NCBI RefSeq assembly: GCF_003646465.1
Contig: NZ_QZEX01000001.1
Coordinates: forward strand, 186,001-250,000
Origin: Chachezhania antarctica
GTDB taxonomy: Bacteria > Pseudomonadota > Alphaproteobacteria > Rhodobacterales > Rhodobacteraceae
Direction of reading: 5' to 3'
DNA: 64,000 nt
Of the stretch, positions 1-7,016 are shown in pieces (positions within the stretch are counted from its first letter, which is position 1; each line of letters opens with the position of its first letter). Under the pieces are notes generated by a model, which was given only the letters and a program-made list of their open reading frames with translations, searched no databases and had not been told where the DNA came from. The translations under genes and the position numbers were made by a program.

Positions 1-300
1 CTCTTCTCGCTGCTGCGCGAGCAACGCTGGTGGGTGGCGCCGCTGGTGTCGAGCGTGCTTGGTTCGATCCTGGATACCGTGCTGTTCTTCTTCATCGCGT
101 TTTCGGGGATTCTCAGCGCCCTTGCGCCGGGGGTCGACGTGGGCTGGGCGAACGAGCCGGTGCCGCTTCTTGGCGCCGGGCCCGTCATGCCGCTCTGGGT
201 GTCACTGGCGGTTGCCGACTGGATGGTGAAGCTGGCCATCGCATTGGTGGCACTGGTGCCGTTCCGCGCGATTGCCGCGCGCGCGGTGAAGCAGGCCTGA
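1..300 (+). CDS. Queuosine precursor transporter, YhhQ/VUT family (C-terminal part)
   Basis: The gene runs off the left edge; 99 residues and the stop remain. The family (DUF165) is an inner-membrane carrier thought to import queuosine precursors such as preQ0 or preQ1. The visible part opens with the arginine/tryptophan-rich loop (LLREQRWW) and continues into the family's hallmark segment SSVLGSILDTVLFFFIAFSG, whose Asp and Thr sit inside a membrane helix. Two further hydrophobic segments follow, ending in a short basic tail. The family is about 200-230 residues long, so roughly half is missing. It converges with the ExoD-like gene. The identification rests on motif recognition in a partial protein but the core segment is very characteristic. 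Confidence 0.8.
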   Translation, partial: LFSLLREQRWWVAPLVSSVLGSILDTVLFFFIAFSGILSALAPGVDVGWANEPVPLLGAGPVMPLWVSLAVADWMVKLAIALVALVPFRAIAARAVKQA

Positions 301-355
301 CTGACACTCGGGCTAGCTTCGAGGCCACGGTGAGAAAGTCCCGACACTTACTTGT

Positions 356-385
356 TGTCCCGCTGAAGCCATGTTGAGCGGGACA
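356..385. terminator. Inverted repeat between convergent genes, possible bidirectional terminator
   Basis: Nine bases at 356-364 (tgtcccgct) are perfectly complementary to 377-385, with a 12-base loop. It lies in the 192-bp gap between the convergent transporter and ExoD-like genes. There is no T-run on either side, so it may be a weak terminator or a leftover of an unrelated element. Confidence 0.3.
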
Positions 386-492
386 CGGACGCCTCACTTC
401 AGAGTCGTCGTTGCACACGTCCACCCGGGGGTCGGGCGGAGCGCTGTTCGCGCGTTGCAAAAAAGTCAAAGTCGCCGCCGCATATCCACTGG

Positions 493-1146
493 TCAGAGGA
501 CGATCCAGAGCGCCAGCCCGCATGCTGCGCCGATCATCGCATAGCCCAGCAGCAGGTACAGACCATCCCGCGTCATTCGACCGAACGCCACCAGCGCCAG
601 TGACAGCGCGCCGATCGAGGTGATGAACGGGAAGATTTCCAGAAACGGCCATGTCAGCGGGATCGCCAGCGTCGCGATGAAGGCCACCAGCTTCATCGGC
701 CCGTAGGTCAGGAATTTCAGCCGCGCCTGCGAATGGCGGTCGATGAAGGCGCAGGGCCGGCGCAGCCAGTCGATTGCCTGCTGGAGCCGCCGGACCGGGA
801 CACTGCGTTGCCGCAGCATTTGCGGCAGCCACAGGTAACGGCTGCCGAACATCGACTGCACGTTCAGCGTTGTCAGGATCAGCGCCGACAGCGTCGGCAC
901 GCCCGGGATGCCCGACAGGGGCGAAACCACGAGGATCGCGATCATCAGCACCAGCGGCGTCACGGCTGTTTCGCCAAGCCCGTCGATCAGGTCGCCGACC
1001 CGCACCCAACCCTTGCCGGCGGAATTCTCCAGCCGGTCGAGCAGATCGCCCAGCGGCGTATAGGCCACCTTGCCGTCCGGGGACTGGCCCGGCGCGGAAA
1101 AGGCGGGTTCCCCCGGAAGCGGTGGGGTGGCGGCGTTCTCGATCAT
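493..1146 (-). CDS. ExoD family exopolysaccharide-related membrane protein
   Basis: 217 residues matching the ExoD family (PF06055), membrane proteins linked in rhizobia to exopolysaccharide production and alkaline tolerance; the biochemical role is unknown. After a polar N-terminus (about 1-50) come the family segment TPLVLMIAILVVSPLSGIPG (about 60-80), a hydrophilic middle with PVRRLQQAIDWLRRP, and three C-terminal hydrophobic stretches with FLEIFPFITS and a terminal GYAMIGAACGLALWIVL. Its ATG overlaps the stop of the upstream SDR gene by four bases, so the two are translationally coupled. The cell's main polysaccharide genes lie 24 kb away, so a direct functional link is inference. Confidence 0.85.
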   Translation of the reverse strand: MIENAATPPLPGEPAFSAPGQSPDGKVAYTPLGDLLDRLENSAGKGWVRVGDLIDGLGETAVTPLVLMIAILVVSPLSGIPGVPTLSALILTTLNVQSMFGSRYLWLPQMLRQRSVPVRRLQQAIDWLRRPCAFIDRHSQARLKFLTYGPMKLVAFIATLAIPLTWPFLEIFPFITSIGALSLALVAFGRMTRDGLYLLLGYAMIGAACGLALWIVL

Positions 1147-2012
1147 TCCTGTTCCTCGGCCAGCAGACGGGCCAGACCGCTGCGGTAGTCCGGGTAGAGA
1201 AGCTCCACCCCCAACTCGTTCCTGATACGGTCGTTCCGCACGCGCTTGCTGTCGGAATAGAAGCTGCGCGCCATGGGGGACATGTCGGCCTCGTCGAAGG
1301 GCACCTCGGGCGGGGGCGGCAGGCCCAGCAGTTCGGCGGCGTAGGCCAACACGTCCTGCGGCGGGGCCGGATCGTTGTCGCAGACATTGTAGGCCGTGCC
1401 GGGATTTGGCCGCTCGATCGAGGCCTGAAGGACCTGGGCGATGTCTTCGACATGGATGCGGGAAAAGACCTGACCGGGCTTGATGATCCGCCGCGCAGTG
1501 CCGGCGCGGACCTTTTCGAACGGACCGCGGCCCGGGCCGTAGATGCCCGCAAGCCGGAAGATGTGGATCGGAAGGTCAGGGATCGCGCGCCATTCCGCTT
1601 CGGCCGCGACGCGCATCCGGCCGCGTTTCGTGGTGGCGGTCAGCGGATCGTCCTCACCCACCCAGTCGCCATCGTGATCGCCATAGACGCCGGTCGTGGA
1701 CAGATAGCCCGCCCAGTCGAGCGACGATGACTTGGCCGCGATCTGCGGGCCCAGTTCGGCCAGCACCGGATCGCCGCCATCGTTCGGGGCGGGAGACATC
1801 AGGATGTGGGTGGCACTTTCCAGCGCGGCCAGCACGCCGTCGCGGCCTGCCGGGTCGGGGAAAAGATGCGGGATCACGCCGGTTTCGCGAATCGCTTCGG
1901 CCTTTTCGGCCGAACGCGTGGTGCCATGTACGGTCCAGCCGTCGGCGATCAGCCGCCGCGCCAGCGCGCGGGCCGAAAAGCCGTGTCCGAATGATAACAA
2001 CGTTTTAATCAT
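1143..2012 (-). CDS. NAD-dependent epimerase/dehydratase-like SDR protein (YeeZ-like)
   Basis: 289 residues of the atypical/extended short-chain dehydrogenase type. The N-terminus LLSFGHGFSARALARRL is a degenerate dinucleotide-binding loop as in YeeZ-type proteins. LSTTGVYGDHDGDWVGEDD is the Ser/Thr-Tyr region seen in this group, and FRLAGIYGPGRGPFEKVRAG is the conserved segment of sugar-nucleotide epimerase relatives. The C-terminal half carries the NVCDNDPAPPQDVLAYAAELLG substrate-domain segment. The substrate is unknown. It is the first gene of a two-gene minus-strand unit with the ExoD-like gene and is divergent from paaA across 107 bp. Confidence 0.82.
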   Translation of the reverse strand: MIKTLLSFGHGFSARALARRLIADGWTVHGTTRSAEKAEAIRETGVIPHLFPDPAGRDGVLAALESATHILMSPAPNDGGDPVLAELGPQIAAKSSSLDWAGYLSTTGVYGDHDGDWVGEDDPLTATTKRGRMRVAAEAEWRAIPDLPIHIFRLAGIYGPGRGPFEKVRAGTARRIIKPGQVFSRIHVEDIAQVLQASIERPNPGTAYNVCDNDPAPPQDVLAYAAELLGLPPPPEVPFDEADMSPMARSFYSDSKRVRNDRIRNELGVELLYPDYRSGLARLLAEEQE

Positions 2013-2062
2013 GCGCCTAAATGATCATCGAAACGTGAAGGTTCAAGCGTTACAGAAATTCA

Positions 2063-2091
2063 TTGCCGGATCGTTTTTCGTAACATATACT
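2063..2091 (+). promoter_or_regulatory. Probable sigma-70-type promoter of the paa operon
   Basis: TTGCCG at 2063-2068 and TATACT at 2086-2091 are separated by exactly 17 bp, close to the TTGACA/TATAAT consensus. The predicted start would lie near 2098, leaving a leader of about 20 bases before the paaA ATG with GGAGG at 2106-2110. No regulator gene is adjacent. An imperfect inverted repeat (aacgtgaa...ttcaagcgtt, 2032-2052) just upstream could be an operator; that is a guess. Confidence 0.6.
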
Positions 2092-2119
2092 TGGAATACC
2101 GGTTTGGAGGAGCCCCGCG

Positions 2120-3103
2120 ATGTACAGCCAAGGCCTTATCGGTGCGGACAGCCGCACCGAGGAAACTCCCGAATTCCTCGAAGCGTTCCAGAAACGCATC
2201 GATGCCGAAGAAAAGATCGAACCGAACGATCCGATGCCGGAAGGCTATCGCAAGACGCTTGTGCGCCAGATCGGCCAGCACGCGCATTCGGAGATCGTCG
2301 GCATGCTGCCCGAGGGCAACTGGATCACCCGCGCACCCAGCCTGCGCCGCAAGGCGGCCCTGCTGGCCAAGGTGCAGGACGAGGGCGGTCATGGGCTGTA
2401 CCTGTATTGCGCCGCGGAAACCTTGGGCGTCACCCGCAAGCAGATGACCGAAGAGCTGCTCTCGGGCAAGGCCAAGTACAGTTCCATCTTCAACTATCCC
2501 ACGCTGACCTGGGCCGATATCGGCGCAATCGGCTGGCTGGTGGACGGGGCGGCGATCATGAACCAGATCCCGCTATGCCGTTGCTCCTACGGGCCTTACG
2601 CCCGCGCGATGATCCGCGTCTGCAAGGAAGAGAGCTTTCACCAGCGGCAGGGCTACGAGCTGATGATGTCTCTGGCGCAGGGCACCGAGGAACAGAAGGC
2701 AATGGCGCAGGACGCGCTGAACCGCTGGTGGTGGCCGTCGGTCATGATGTTCGGGCCCCATGACAGCGAAAGCCAGCATTCGGATCAGAGCATGGCGTGG
2801 AAGATCAAGCGGTTTTCCAACGACGAGCTGCGCCAGAAATTCATCACCGCGACGGTGCCGCAGGCGCAGTACCTGGGCCTGTCGATCCCCGACCCGGACC
2901 TGACCTTCAACGAAGAAACGCAGATGTGGGAGCACGGCCCCATCGACTGGAACGAGTTCTGGCGGGTGGTCAAGGGCCAGGGGCCGGTGTCGCGAGACCG
3001 CGTCAAGGCGCGGAAGACGGCCTGGAACGATGGCGCCTGGGTGCGCGAGGCCGCACTTGCCCATGCCGAGAAACGCAAGACGCGCAAGATGGCGGCCGAG
3101 TAG
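2120..3103 (+). CDS. paaA: 1,2-phenylacetyl-CoA epoxidase, catalytic subunit PaaA
   Basis: 327 residues, the usual PaaA length. PaaA is the diiron catalytic subunit of the multicomponent monooxygenase that converts phenylacetyl-CoA to its ring-1,2-epoxide, the key step of aerobic phenylacetate degradation. It is a ferritin-like four-helix-bundle protein; the two expected EXXH iron-ligand motifs are visible as E88-x2-H91 (DEGGHG) and E171-x2-H174 (EESFHQRQG). The start ATG has GGAGG ten bases upstream. It heads paaABCDE, but a 187-bp gap containing a palindromic repeat separates it from paaB, unlike the tight spacing of the remaining genes. Confidence 0.97.
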   Translation: MYSQGLIGADSRTEETPEFLEAFQKRIDAEEKIEPNDPMPEGYRKTLVRQIGQHAHSEIVGMLPEGNWITRAPSLRRKAALLAKVQDEGGHGLYLYCAAETLGVTRKQMTEELLSGKAKYSSIFNYPTLTWADIGAIGWLVDGAAIMNQIPLCRCSYGPYARAMIRVCKEESFHQRQGYELMMSLAQGTEEQKAMAQDALNRWWWPSVMMFGPHDSESQHSDQSMAWKIKRFSNDELRQKFITATVPQAQYLGLSIPDPDLTFNEETQMWEHGPIDWNEFWRVVKGQGPVSRDRVKARKTAWNDGAWVREAALAHAEKRKTRKMAAE

Positions 3104-3120
3104 ATCGGGTTTGCGGGGGT

Positions 3121-3180
3121 CCGGGGGCTCTGCCCCCATCGCCCGTCGGGCGATTCCCCCGGAGTATTTGGAGAAAGAAG
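3121..3180. repeat. Palindromic intergenic repeat, family A, copy 1 (between paaA and paaB)
   Basis: GGGGGCTCTGCCCCC (3123-3137) is a hairpin, followed by a second hairpin (tcgcccg/cgggcga) and then CCCCCGGAGTATTTGGAG with a purine-rich tail ending in AAGAAG. CCGGGGG at 3121-3127 can alternatively pair with CCCCCGG at 3156-3162, so two folds are possible. Related copies lie at 5921-5986 (after paaE) and 22279-22325 (after glpK), always just 3' of a gene on the plus strand. Confidence 0.7.
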
Positions 3181-3290
3181 AAATCAGGGGCGCCTTTGGC
3201 GGGTCGGTCTGCGGAACGTGGATCGGTGGGCCTCGTGCCTTCGGACCGGAAAAGCCGCCCCCACGAGGCGGCGACTGAGGAGAGACCTGA

Positions 3291-3575
3291 ATGACTGGCG
3301 AAATCCCCCTTTGGGAAGTGTTCATCCGCCCCCGCAACGGGCTGGCGCACAAGCATGTGGGCTCGATCCACGCGGCCGACGAGGTGATGGCGCTGCAGGC
3401 CGCGCGCGATGTCTACACGCGACGGGGTGAGGGCACATCGATCTGGGTGGTGCCGTCGGCGGCGATCACCGCGTCGGATCCCGACCAGTCGGGCGAGAAC
3501 TTCGATCCGGCCGCCGACAAGATCTATCGTCACCCGACCTTCTACGACATTCCGGATGAAGTGGGGCACATGTGA
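3291..3575 (+). CDS. paaB: 1,2-phenylacetyl-CoA epoxidase subunit PaaB
   Basis: 94 residues, the normal size for PaaB, a small subunit of the phenylacetyl-CoA epoxidase that is proposed to bridge PaaA-PaaC heterodimers or help electron transfer. Recognisable segments are PLWEVFIRPRNGLAHKHVGS at the N-terminus, ARDVYTRRGEGTSIWVVPS in the middle and a C-terminal DKIYRHPTFYDIPDEV. The ATG has a GGAGAG ribosome-binding site nine bases upstream, and a small hairpin (GCCGCC/GGCGGC, 3254-3272) precedes it. Its stop overlaps the paaC start by one base (TGATG). Confidence 0.96.
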   Translation: MTGEIPLWEVFIRPRNGLAHKHVGSIHAADEVMALQAARDVYTRRGEGTSIWVVPSAAITASDPDQSGENFDPAADKIYRHPTFYDIPDEVGHM

Positions 3576-4309
3576 TGGCTCTGCCTGACGCGCTGCTGGA
3601 ACTGGCCGACGATCACCTGGTGCTGGGGCACCGGCTGAGCGAATGGTGCGGCCATGCGCCGATGCTGGAAGAAGACCTGGCCATGCCCAACATGGCGCTG
3701 GATCTGATCGGCACCGCGCGGTCGCTGTACACCCGCGCCGGAGAACTGGAAGGCAAGGGCCGGACCGAGGACGACTTGGCCTATTTCCGGGGCGAGCGCG
3801 ATTATCGCAACATCCTGCTGGTCGAGCGTCCGAACAACGATTTTGCCCAGACCATGCTGCGCCAGCTCTATTTCGCGGCGTTCATGGAGCCCTATTGGCA
3901 GGCCGCTCTGGACAGCACCGACGACGTCGTCCGCGGCGTGGCCGGGAAGGCCGTGAAGGAAGTCGCCTACCACATCCGCCATGCCGGCGAATGGGTGATC
4001 CGGCTGGGCGACGGGACCGAGGAAAGCGCGGAACGCATGCAGGAGGCGGTGCTGGATCTGCATCCCTATACCGGGGAGCTGTTCGACGAAGGCTCGGTTG
4101 AAGGTGAAGGCGCCCTGCCCTCGCGTGCGGCCATGCACGGGGCGTGGGAAGCCACGATGAAGGATATCTTCGCCCAGGCGCTGCTGGACTGGCCGGAAGA
4201 GCTGGGCCAGATGCGCGGCGGGCGCACGGGGCAGCATGGCGAACAGCTGGGCCATATGCTGGCCGAGATGCAATCGCTGGCCCGCGCCCATCCCGGCGCG
4301 GTCTGGTGA
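3575..4309 (+). CDS. paaC: 1,2-phenylacetyl-CoA epoxidase, structural subunit PaaC
   Basis: 244 residues from the ATG at 3575, which overlaps the paaB stop by one base; an in-frame GTG one codon earlier is possible but less likely. PaaC is a ferritin-fold paralogue of PaaA that has lost a working metal site and forms the stable heterodimer core with PaaA. Family segments visible are LADDHLVLGHRLSEWCGHAP, DLIGTARSLYTRAGELEG, ERPNNDFAQTMLRQ and the C-terminal GGRTGQHGEQLGHMLAEMQ. The last four bases (GTGA) are shared with the paaD start, which implies coupled translation. Confidence 0.96.
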   Translation: MALPDALLELADDHLVLGHRLSEWCGHAPMLEEDLAMPNMALDLIGTARSLYTRAGELEGKGRTEDDLAYFRGERDYRNILLVERPNNDFAQTMLRQLYFAAFMEPYWQAALDSTDDVVRGVAGKAVKEVAYHIRHAGEWVIRLGDGTEESAERMQEAVLDLHPYTGELFDEGSVEGEGALPSRAAMHGAWEATMKDIFAQALLDWPEELGQMRGGRTGQHGEQLGHMLAEMQSLARAHPGAVW

Positions 4310-4803
4310 ACGCCGTGGAGGTCGCCCAGCTTGACGCCAGGCGCGCGTGGGAGGCCGCGGCGGCGGTTCCGGACCCGGAGGTGCCCTGCGTGACGGTGGC
4401 CGATCTGGGCATCCTGCGGGACGTGCGGATCGAGGACGGCGCGGCGGTGGCCCGCGTGTCGCCCACCTATTCCGGGTGCCCGGCGGTGCTGGCGATCGAG
4501 TTCGCGATCGAAACAGCCTTGCGCGACGCTGGCTTCGAGGCGCGAATCGAACGCGTCCTGAGCCCCGCCTGGACCACCGACTGGATCAGCGCCGAGGGGC
4601 GCGAGAAACTGCGGGACTACGGGATCGCTCCACCCGAGGGCGGCGGCGGCAAGCGGGCGCTGTTTGGCGAAGATACCGTGACCTGCCCGCGCTGCGGATC
4701 GACCGACACGCGCAAGCTTTCGGAATTCGGCTCCACCGCGTGCAAGGCCCAGTACCAGTGCAGCACCTGTGCCGAGCCGTTCGATTATTTCAAGTGCATC
4801 TGA
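4306..4803 (+). CDS. paaD: Phenylacetate degradation maturation protein PaaD
   Basis: 165 residues from the GTG at 4306, chosen because it gives the four-base GTGA overlap with paaC; the frame is open further upstream but only over paaC. PaaD is a MIP18/DUF59-type protein thought to assist metallocentre assembly in the epoxidase system. The MIP18 domain spans about residues 10-110, with VPCVTVADLGILRDV and SPTYSGCPA. The C-terminal tail carries four cysteines in two pairs, CPRC (about 127-130) and CSTC, a zinc-ribbon-like feature typical of PaaD, and ends FDYFKCI. The window's Mrp and Nfu genes are other Fe-S assembly factors but are not linked to it. Confidence 0.94.
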   Translation: MNAVEVAQLDARRAWEAAAAVPDPEVPCVTVADLGILRDVRIEDGAAVARVSPTYSGCPAVLAIEFAIETALRDAGFEARIERVLSPAWTTDWISAEGREKLRDYGIAPPEGGGGKRALFGEDTVTCPRCGSTDTRKLSEFGSTACKAQYQCSTCAEPFDYFKCI

Positions 4804-4813
4804 GGGGAGCACC

Positions 4814-5863
4814 ATGTTCCACGATCTGACCGTCGCCCATGTGCGCCAGGAAACGCCCGATGCCGTGGCGATCACCTTCGATATCCCCGCGGACAAGGAA
4901 GCGGCCTTCGCCTACACGCCCGGCCAATACCTGACGCTGCGCGCCAACGTGGCGGGCAAGGACATCCGCCGGTCCTATTCGATTGCATCCGCCCCCGGTG
5001 CGGGGCTGACGGTGGGCGTGAAGCGGGTCGATGGCGGGGCGTTTTCCGGCTTTGTGCAGGGTCTGAAACCCGGTGATCGCATTGCCGTGATGCCACCCGA
5101 AGGCCGGTTCACCTGCAAGGGCGAGGCCGAGGTCGTGCTGATCGCGTCGGGCTCCGGCATCACGCCGATGATGGCGATCGCGGCCGATGTGCTGGCCCGC
5201 GGCGGGCGGGCGACGCTGGTCTATGGCAACCGCAACACGGGCTCGATCATGTTCCGCGAGACGCTGGACGCGTTGAAGGACCGGTACATGGAGCGCTTCA
5301 CCGTCGTGCATCTGCTGAGCCGCGAGGATCAGGATGTGCCGTTGCTGAACGGCCGGGTGACCGGCGACAAGGTACAGCAACTGGCGCGCGCCGGGGCGGT
5401 CGATCTGAAGGGGGCCGAGGCAGTGTTCCTGTGCGGTCCGGGCGGCATGATCGAGGACGTCTCGTCCGTGCTGGAAGGCGAAGGCGTGCCGAAGGAGAAG
5501 ATCCGGTACGAGCTGTTCTATACCGAGGGCGCGGCCCCCCGCGCGCCGAAATCGGCCGAGGCGGAGGCAGCGCAGGCCGCGGGCGTGGCGGTCGAGGTGA
5601 TCCTGGATGGCACGCGGAAGAGCTTTCTGGTCGAAGCCGGCGACGACACGGTTCTGGACGCGGCCGAGCGCAACGGGCTGGAGCTGCCGTTCTCCTGCCG
5701 GGGCGGAATGTGCTGCACCTGTCGCTGCAAGGTGACGGAAGGCAAGGGCGAGATGGCGGTGAATTATTCGCTGGAGCCCTGGGAACTGGACGCCGGGTTC
5801 ACGCTGGCCTGCCAGACGCGGCCGGTGTCGGAAAAACTGGTACTGGATTTCGACGCGGCGTGA
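4814..5863 (+). CDS. paaE: 1,2-phenylacetyl-CoA epoxidase reductase PaaE
   Basis: 349 residues from the ATG at 4814, eleven bases after the paaD stop with GAGGGGA upstream. PaaE passes electrons from NADPH through FAD and a plant-type [2Fe-2S] centre to the PaaA diiron site. The FAD-binding signature RRSYSIAS is near residue 55, the nucleotide-binding GSGSGITPMM near 113, and the C-terminal ferredoxin domain shows FSCRGGMCCTCRCKV with a distal LACQTRP cysteine, i.e. the C-x4-C-x2-C...C pattern. It ends the paa operon. Downstream ring-opening genes (paaG, paaZ, paaF, paaH, paaJ) and the ligase paaK are not in this window. Confidence 0.96.
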   Translation: MFHDLTVAHVRQETPDAVAITFDIPADKEAAFAYTPGQYLTLRANVAGKDIRRSYSIASAPGAGLTVGVKRVDGGAFSGFVQGLKPGDRIAVMPPEGRFTCKGEAEVVLIASGSGITPMMAIAADVLARGGRATLVYGNRNTGSIMFRETLDALKDRYMERFTVVHLLSREDQDVPLLNGRVTGDKVQQLARAGAVDLKGAEAVFLCGPGGMIEDVSSVLEGEGVPKEKIRYELFYTEGAAPRAPKSAEAEAAQAAGVAVEVILDGTRKSFLVEAGDDTVLDAAERNGLELPFSCRGGMCCTCRCKVTEGKGEMAVNYSLEPWELDAGFTLACQTRPVSEKLVLDFDAA

Positions 5864-5871
5864 CCGGTGGC

Positions 5872-5892
5872 GGTGCGTGCAGAACACGCACC
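5872..5892. repeat. Palindromic repeat, family B, copy 1
   Basis: GGTGCGTG (5872-5879) and CACGCACC (5885-5892) form an eight-base stem around a five-base loop, followed by ctaag. The same core occurs at 6938-6958, 6984-7004 and 34364-34384. It sits nine bases after the paaE stop, directly ahead of a family A repeat. Confidence 0.65.
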
Positions 5893-5920
5893 CTAAGGCA
5901 GGCCTTTGGCCGTCGGAACA

Positions 5921-5986
5921 GGGGGCTCTGCCCCCGCCCGAGCCTGCGGCTCGGACTCCCCCGGAATACTTCGTGAAGAAAGAGAA
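5921..5986. repeat. Palindromic intergenic repeat, family A, copy 2 (after paaE)
   Basis: GGGGGCTCTGCCCCC at 5921-5935, an inner hairpin (ccgagcc/ggctcgg), then CCCCCGGAATACTTCGTGAA and the tail AAGAAAGAGAA. It may help end paaABCDE transcription, although no uninterrupted T-run follows. The next gene is on the opposite strand and converges here. Confidence 0.7.
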
Positions 5987-6021
5987 CGGGGGCCTTGGCT
6001 TTCCGTTTGGGCAGGGTGGCC

Positions 6022-6837
6022 TCAGGTTTCCGGCGCGATGGACAGGGTTCTGGCCACTGCGGCGTCGAGACCTTCGGCGATGCTGTCGAAGAGATCTGTA
6101 GCGAGCATCGCTTCCAGCCCGGCAGCAGTGGTTCCGGCGTAGTCGATCATCTCGGCAACGTGGTCGGCCGGTGTCATGGGGCCGTCTGACATCATGAGGC
6201 CCGCGCCGAGGAACAGCTGTCGGACGGCGCGGTCTGCGATGTCGGGCGATACACCGCGGTTGGCCGCGTAGTCTGTCATTGCTTGCGCGTAGAGGGCAAC
6301 GAAGCCCGGGACCGGGCCCGTCATCGCGGTGAAGATATCGATCTGGGACTCGTCCGCGATCTCGTCCGTCGTGCCGCAGGCGCCGAAGATGGCTGTCACA
6401 CGTGCGCGGTCTTTTTCTGTTACGGTCGCGCTCGCGATCCACGGCGAGTAGGCCAGATGGCGTGCGGCGGCGGGGCTGCTCATTGCGCGCACGGCGCGGG
6501 GGGCGCCCGTGCAGCCGGTCAGCGTCTTGAGCGACACGCCGGCCATGACCGACAGGATCAGCGCGTCGGGCGCGGTCAGGTCCAGTTCCGGGATGCTGGC
6601 GGGCGGAACGGACAACACGATGACGTCGCAGGTCTCTGCCAGATCCTGCGCGCGGCGCGTGACATTGATGCCTGGGATATCGCTGAACGGCCCGGCTTCA
6701 CCGCTCCGGTTTGCAAGCCAAAGCCGGTCAGGCGACACGACCTTGCGCGCCAGAAGCGCCCGGACGATGGCAGAGCCCAGCGTGCCGGTGCCGCCGATGA
6801 TTCCGACCGTGCCGATGTTCAATGTGGTTTCAGTCAT
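6022..6837 (-). CDS. Pyrroline-5-carboxylate reductase family protein
   Basis: 271 residues from the ATG at 6837. The N-terminal Rossmann loop VGIIGGTGTLGSAIVRALL is close to the ProC pattern but reads GGTGTLG. It continues through LWLANRSGEAGPF (the NADP-binding region) and CDVIVLSVPPASI. The C-terminal half has the ProC dimerisation-domain pattern, with FTAMTGPVPGFVALYAQAMTDYA in place of the usual GSGPAY motif and a later DYAGTTAAGLEAML in place of the SPGGTT motif. Because both signatures are altered, a pyrroline-carboxylate substrate is uncertain and a related imino or keto acid is possible. It stands alone between family A and B repeats. Confidence 0.72.
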   Translation of the reverse strand: MTETTLNIGTVGIIGGTGTLGSAIVRALLARKVVSPDRLWLANRSGEAGPFSDIPGINVTRRAQDLAETCDVIVLSVPPASIPELDLTAPDALILSVMAGVSLKTLTGCTGAPRAVRAMSSPAAARHLAYSPWIASATVTEKDRARVTAIFGACGTTDEIADESQIDIFTAMTGPVPGFVALYAQAMTDYAANRGVSPDIADRAVRQLFLGAGLMMSDGPMTPADHVAEMIDYAGTTAAGLEAMLATDLFDSIAEGLDAAVARTLSIAPET

Positions 6838-6937
6838 TCCAGATCCCCCTGACCTGTTCGTCGATCCCGGAGAAGTATGCGGCATGCAAAGTCCCCGCCT
6901 TGGCTGGCTTCCCGCGCAACCAAGGCATCCGCCGTAG

Positions 6938-6958
6938 GGTGCGTGGTCCCCATGCACC
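6938..6958. repeat. Palindromic repeat, family B, copy 2
   Basis: GGTGCGTG (6938-6945) and CATGCACC (6951-6958) pair with one G-T wobble; the copy is preceded by gta as at 34361. It lies in the 179-bp gap between two minus-strand genes, 25 bases before copy 3. Confidence 0.6.
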
Positions 6959-6983
6959 GCTCGAAATTCGGCGGCCGGTTTAT

Positions 6984-7004
6984 GGTGCGTGCAAAGCACG
7001 CACC
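6984..7004. repeat. Palindromic repeat, family B, copy 3
   Basis: GGTGCGTGC (6984-6992) and GCACGCACC (6996-7004) form a perfect nine-base stem with a three-base loop, twelve bases past the stop of trhO on the minus strand. It could act as a 3'-end stabiliser or weak terminator of that gene. Confidence 0.65.
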
Positions 7005-7016
7005 CTGCGGGCACAG

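Noticed and set aside
301-492. Insertion-sequence end or transposase fragment in the first gap
   Set aside because: A nine-base inverted repeat is present, but no target-site duplication or transposase motif can be found in the 192 bp.
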